Assembly: GCA_025201345.1 (NCBI GenBank)
Contig: JAIXMG010000063.1
Span: 1-11,277, forward strand
DNA length: 11,277 nucleotides
Reading direction: 5' to 3'
Source of the DNA: Thamnidium elegans
Taxonomy: Eukaryota > Mucoromycota > Mucoromycetes > Mucorales > Mucoraceae
In this document: positions 8,339 through 11,277 of the stretch, piece after piece
Layout: each line of letters begins with the position of its first letter
Position numbering within the stretch: the stretch's first letter is position 1
Translations under genes and position numbers: made by a program
The notes under the pieces: generated by a model
Told to the model about the DNA's origin: nothing
Database searches by the model: none
The model's input: only the letters and a program-made list of their open reading frames with translations

Positions 8339-9799
8339 TTTTATTAGCATAATCGTCAATATCACAGATGGACAGTAATATTGTTATAGAATACTTTTAT
8401 TTTTTTCAATAAAGCCTATTCGTGGAACAGTGTTATTTTTATGACCCAAAGAAATGATATTGTTTTTATTATTTATGGGGGAAGAAGAAATACTACTAGT
8501 ACTATTATTATTGGGACAAACAGGTGTGAGACCGAGTGTTTTGACCAGTGATGGTTTAATTGCAGAGAGGTTAGAACCAGTGTCAAGATATGCCCATGTT
8601 TGGTAGTTCTGTATTGTAATAGGTACAAGAATAGAATGTGAATTTTTAATTAGAGTGGGTTCTGGATTAATAGTTTAGTTTTTAGTAGTAGACTTACATT
8701 GTTGGGATATGTCTTCCAACATATCAATATCCTCGTCGTCGTCAACAAAGGTTAATGCTTGTAAGGAAGCAGAAGGAGAAGAGCGCTGGGCTTGGTTGTT
8801 GTTATTTACAGGTTGTAAATTCATTGCTCGTTGTGTGAGCTCGTCTACAGCAGGTGCAGGATCAGCGGGTTTACCATAGAACCGGACAGAAGAGGAGGAG
8901 GACTGACCTTTACCCTTTGGACAAATATGGCTAGGTGACCAATTTTCAACACCGCATCTGAAACAAGGATTTTTCTTTTTAGAAAAGAAGAATTGTTGGT
9001 ACCAGTGCTTGCAAAGTTAGAATTTGCATTTTTGAGAGCACGACAAGAATCGGTAGAATGATAAGTGCAGTATTGTTGGTTAGAACCAGAGGCAGCGGGT
9101 GCATTCGAGTCTCTTGTGAAAGGGCGAGAATTGTTTGAGGAGTGGCGCTGGCGTCCACCGGAGTGACGTTTCTCAATACGAGATGGAGAAGCAGAAGAGG
9201 TAGAAGAATGATTGTTTCTTCTTGAACGGCTATAGAGCTTATTGTAAAGCTCCTTAGCTAACGCCATTATGAATGACAGATTACGCTTAGTGGTGCTCGG
9301 AGCAGTAGCTAACGCAACGGTAACTTGATCAGAAAGCTCAAGAGGTAGAGCAGATACAAAACGAGGGCAAAGAACTGAAGCAGATGTTAACCCAGCACGA
9401 CGTTTTAAGTCCTGGAACTTGTCAATGAAAGATTCAATGGATTGATGTTGCGACATACGTAAGTTAAGGAGATCCGTAGTGCAGATTCCTGTTCAGCATC
9501 TACTGTAATACCATACTGACCGTTGATGGCTGTCTTAAACACTTCCCAAGCAGCGCAAGGGAACTCGGTGGTGAAATCAGATAACCAAGCTCGAATCTCA
9601 GTAGGTAAACAGAGAGGTAAAAGACGTTGCCAATGCTCATTCAAATCAAGTTGGTAGGTATTCAACACATCTTCGAATTTACTAATACATGATTTCAAGT
9701 TATTGAAAACAGTACGAGTGGTATCGTAGACATGGCCTGACCATTGAAAGAAAGGTAATTGAGTAGGTACAATAGCACGGGGCGTAGGTTTGTACATTG
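8339..9799 (-). pseudogene. Ty3/gypsy B: gag, zinc knuckle and protease start, frameshifted
   Basis: On the minus strand the Gag capsid-like domain starts near the CACTA boundary (YKPTPRAIVPT..LPFFQWSGHVYDTT) and runs through SIESFIDKFQDLKRRAGLT and SALPLELSDQVTVALA. A basic Arg/Ser region follows, then a variant nucleocapsid knuckle CX2CX8HXC (CFRCGVENWSPSHIC, 8965-8921). An acidic spacer is followed by an in-frame TAA (8675-8677). Past that stop the frame continues into retropepsin with Asp-Thr-Gly (YLDTGSNLSAI, Asp at 8582-8584). Frameshifts are apparent near 9456-9475, near 8975-9000 and at about 8360-8400. This copy cannot make a full Gag-Pol. Its first methionine (9797) is internal: the N-terminal part resumes at 11122 beyond the inserted element. 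Confidence 0.85.
9797..9799 (+). repeat. Target-site duplication TTG, left copy
   Basis: TTG directly precedes the CACTA end at 9800 and recurs at 11122-11124 directly after the CAGTG end. A 3-bp duplication is what CACTA insertion gives. Removing one copy plus the element joins the gag frame exactly. Confidence 0.85.
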
Positions 9800-10584
9800 C
9801 ACTATGGCCAGATATTTAGTAAATGATACTGTTATTAGTGGACATAGTTACTAAATACGGAATATATTCCGCTATTTTCAGTAGAAAATACTCTTCCCCT
9901 TTTTTTTATTCTAAATTTAGATTTTTCTTTACCCGGGAATTAAAATATTAAAAAGGTGCATATCAATGTTCTATAATATATAGTATATTACAGCGTCATA
10001 GTCGTTTAGATCTTAGCACTTACATGTATAGAGGAATAAGTTAATTATCAAAGTACAAATAATATAGACAAATATATAAATTTATTTAAAGAAAAAAAAA
10101 AGAAAAAAAGACACTGCCACGTTATCCAAAAAAAAAAAAAAAAAAAAAAAAAATAGAGACGCTACGATAATAAAAAAAATTGATTTACTACATATATTCG
10201 TGCTTTCTTTTTTTCAGTATACGTAAGACTTACCATATAAATTTCAGAATCACGTATAAAAAAAGAGGTCGTTTAGCCAAGCAGAAGGTGACTTTTTTTT
10301 TCAACCGCAGACGTAAGCGACCTTGCCTTTCCCCCCCCCTTTTTTTTTTCTTTTCCTTTTTTATAATACTTTTACTTCACTTTATACACAAAAGACTAAT
10401 CTCAATGGTAACAATAAACTGAATCTCTTGAAATGGAACATAACTGTTTTTCTTCTTCTCTAGTTCATTCGCCTCTATTGTATCCCTAAACGCTAAGTAA
10501 AGTATTTTTTTTTATTTTGTTCCACTGCTAAAACAATTTTTTTTTGTTCGTTTGCTTTTAGATATTTAACCATTGAATACTATT

Positions 10585-10782
10585 ATGGTTCACCTTAAGG
10601 TACACATCTTTTAGTTATTTTTATTTACTACCTATTAATATCTACAAACATTTATATATTTACAGAGAAAGAAACCGTTTAACCATATGTCTTGGTTTTT
10701 ATTTACTTGTAAGTTTGATAATAACACTATTTATGTAAAACAGATTTTAACCATATATATATGTAGAAGTAAGTTGTTATAA
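10585..10782 (+). CDS. Possible captured gene fragment with one intron (weak)
   Basis: ATG GTT CAC CTT AAG ends at a GTACAC donor (10600), and a pyrimidine/A-rich stretch ends in TTTACAG (10665). The following frame, AGA AAG AAA CCG..., stays open to TAA at 10780-10782, giving 43 residues starting MVHLKRKKPF. T-rich and C-rich tracts at 10290-10370 upstream resemble a fungal promoter. I do not recognise the protein. The tail (ICRSKLL) overlaps the start of the 21-bp repeats. This may be a gene start picked up by the non-autonomous element, or chance. Confidence 0.2.
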
Positions 10783-10886
10783 ATGGCTACTGAATAAAGA
10801 ACAACGGCTACTAAATAAAAAACAATGGCTACTAAATAAAGAGCAATGGTTACTGAATAAAGAGCAATGGTTACTGAATAAACAGA
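10782..10886 (+). repeat. Five tandem 21-bp repeats, AATGGYTACTRAATAAAGARC
   Basis: The units start at 10782, 10803, 10824, 10845 and 10866, each like AATGGCTACTGAATAAAGA plus two bases, with one to four differences between units. The embedded ACTGAATA/ACTAAATA core recurs singly at about 9817, 9849, 10917 and 11013, so the array is probably an expanded subterminal motif of the non-autonomous CACTA element. Confidence 0.9.
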
Positions 10887-11121
10887 CTCATGACGTATTT
10901 TTTAGTGGAATTTCTACTAAATAGGGTATATAAGATACCATTTCAATTTCAGTATCCAACTTACTGCGTTCAGTGGAAAATATACTGCATAATAAATCCA
11001 GTATACATGGATACTAAATTCAGTAACCATACTATCTCATAGTTTCCGAATTTACAGTGTGCATATTTAGAAACACTTCTACTGTTATTAGTATAAAAAA
11101 CAACTTTATCTGGCCACAGTG

Positions 11122-11196
11122 TTGGAGGAGTAATGACCGGAGTCATGAGACGTTGAACCTCAATTAATTCTTCCAGAGAAGAACGAAGAGACCTTA
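11122..11196 (-). pseudogene. Ty3/gypsy B: N-terminal gag fragment
   Basis: The minus strand reads RSLRSSLEELIEVQRLMTPV followed by ITPP. After removal of the 1,322-bp element and one TTG copy it runs in frame into Met-Tyr-Lys-Pro-Thr of the main gag piece. This continuity shows both pieces are one retrotransposon. The fragment is cut at 11196/11197 by another CACTA end, so the true gag start lies outside the window. Confidence 0.8.
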
Positions 11197-11277
11197 CACT
11201 ATGGCGGAACTTATGGTAACAACGTCCAATATGGTACCTATGTTACCATATTTTATATGCAGCGAATCAGATTACAG
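11197..11277 (+). mobile_element. Left end of a further CACTA element (continues outside window)
   Basis: CACTATGGCGGAAC begins exactly where the gypsy B gag frame stops. Inside it are TATGGTAACA (11212-11221), ATATGGTACC (11230) and the inverse TGTTACCATA (11241-11250), a palindromic subterminal motif different from those of the other two elements. The left flanking triplet is TTA; its partner is out of view. The terminus resembles the right end of the large element (CACTATGGCGAG), but the subterminal repeats do not. Confidence 0.7.

Larger units (their letters stand above)
9800..11121 (+). mobile_element. Non-autonomous CACTA element, 1,322 bp
   Basis: The left end is CACTATGGCCAGATA (9800-9814). 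The right end, inverted, is CACTGTGGCCAGATA (11121-11107), giving 14 of 15 identities with CACTG on one side. A TTG target duplication flanks it. It contains ACTAAAT/ACTGAATA-type subterminal motifs near both ends and a five-copy 21-bp array at 10782-10886. There is no transposase. The middle (about 10080-10740) holds A-, T- and C-runs, including 26 A at 10128-10153, and a possible small exon-intron structure. Its termini and repeats differ from the large element, so it belongs to another CACTA family and needs transposase from elsewhere. The plus-strand frame at 10180-10422 lacks any recognisable domain and is not called. Confidence 0.88.

Noticed and set aside
10180..10422. Plus-strand 80-codon frame in the small element
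   Set aside because: It is low-complexity Phe/Lys/Arg from T- and A-runs with no recognisable domain.
10782..10886. 21-bp repeats as a CRISPR array
   Set aside because: The units are contiguous with no spacers, lie inside a CACTA element, and the genome is eukaryotic.

Overview
The window is very AT-rich and carries genes with short introns (65-93 nt, GT...AG) and Ty3/gypsy proteins of a type I associate with early-diverging fungi. I read it as a transposon-dense stretch of a Mucoromycota (Mucorales-like) genome. That assignment rests on recognition of protein style, not on a search. I see no ordinary host gene, tRNA or rRNA.

The centre is one long DNA transposon of the CACTA (En/Spm, CMC) superfamily, 772-7511 (6,740 bp). 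Its ends are CACTAAGGCGAG... and the inverted ...CTCGCCATAGTG, followed inward by clusters of TTATCATCAGTGAT-type subterminal repeats. It carries two divergently transcribed, intron-containing genes. The minus-strand gene (1833-2828, three exons, 287 aa) encodes an unrecognised basic-tailed protein. The plus-strand gene (3502-6872, eight exons, about 950 aa) encodes a Tnp2-like DDE transposase with candidate catalytic D, D and E. It has three apparent frameshifts, so this copy is probably dead. By analogy with plant En/Spm, the small protein may bind the terminal repeats, but that is inference.

The flanks are broken Ty3/gypsy retrotransposons, not unique DNA. On the left (10-771) is a plus-strand gag-zinc-knuckle/protease piece (gypsy A), itself cut at position 9 by the TAGTG end of another CACTA element. 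On the right (7512-9799 and 11122-11196) is a minus-strand gag/protease/pol-linker piece of a different family (gypsy B). Gypsy B is interrupted by a 495-bp insertion at 7837-8331, by a 1,322-bp non-autonomous CACTA element at 9800-11121 with a TTG target duplication, and by the left end of a further CACTA element at 11197.

Six CACTA-type termini therefore lie in 11.3 kb, and every junction with resolvable flanking sequence falls in retrotransposon coding sequence. The large element has different retrotransposons on its two sides and no 3-bp target duplication, so it probably sits at a rearrangement breakpoint.
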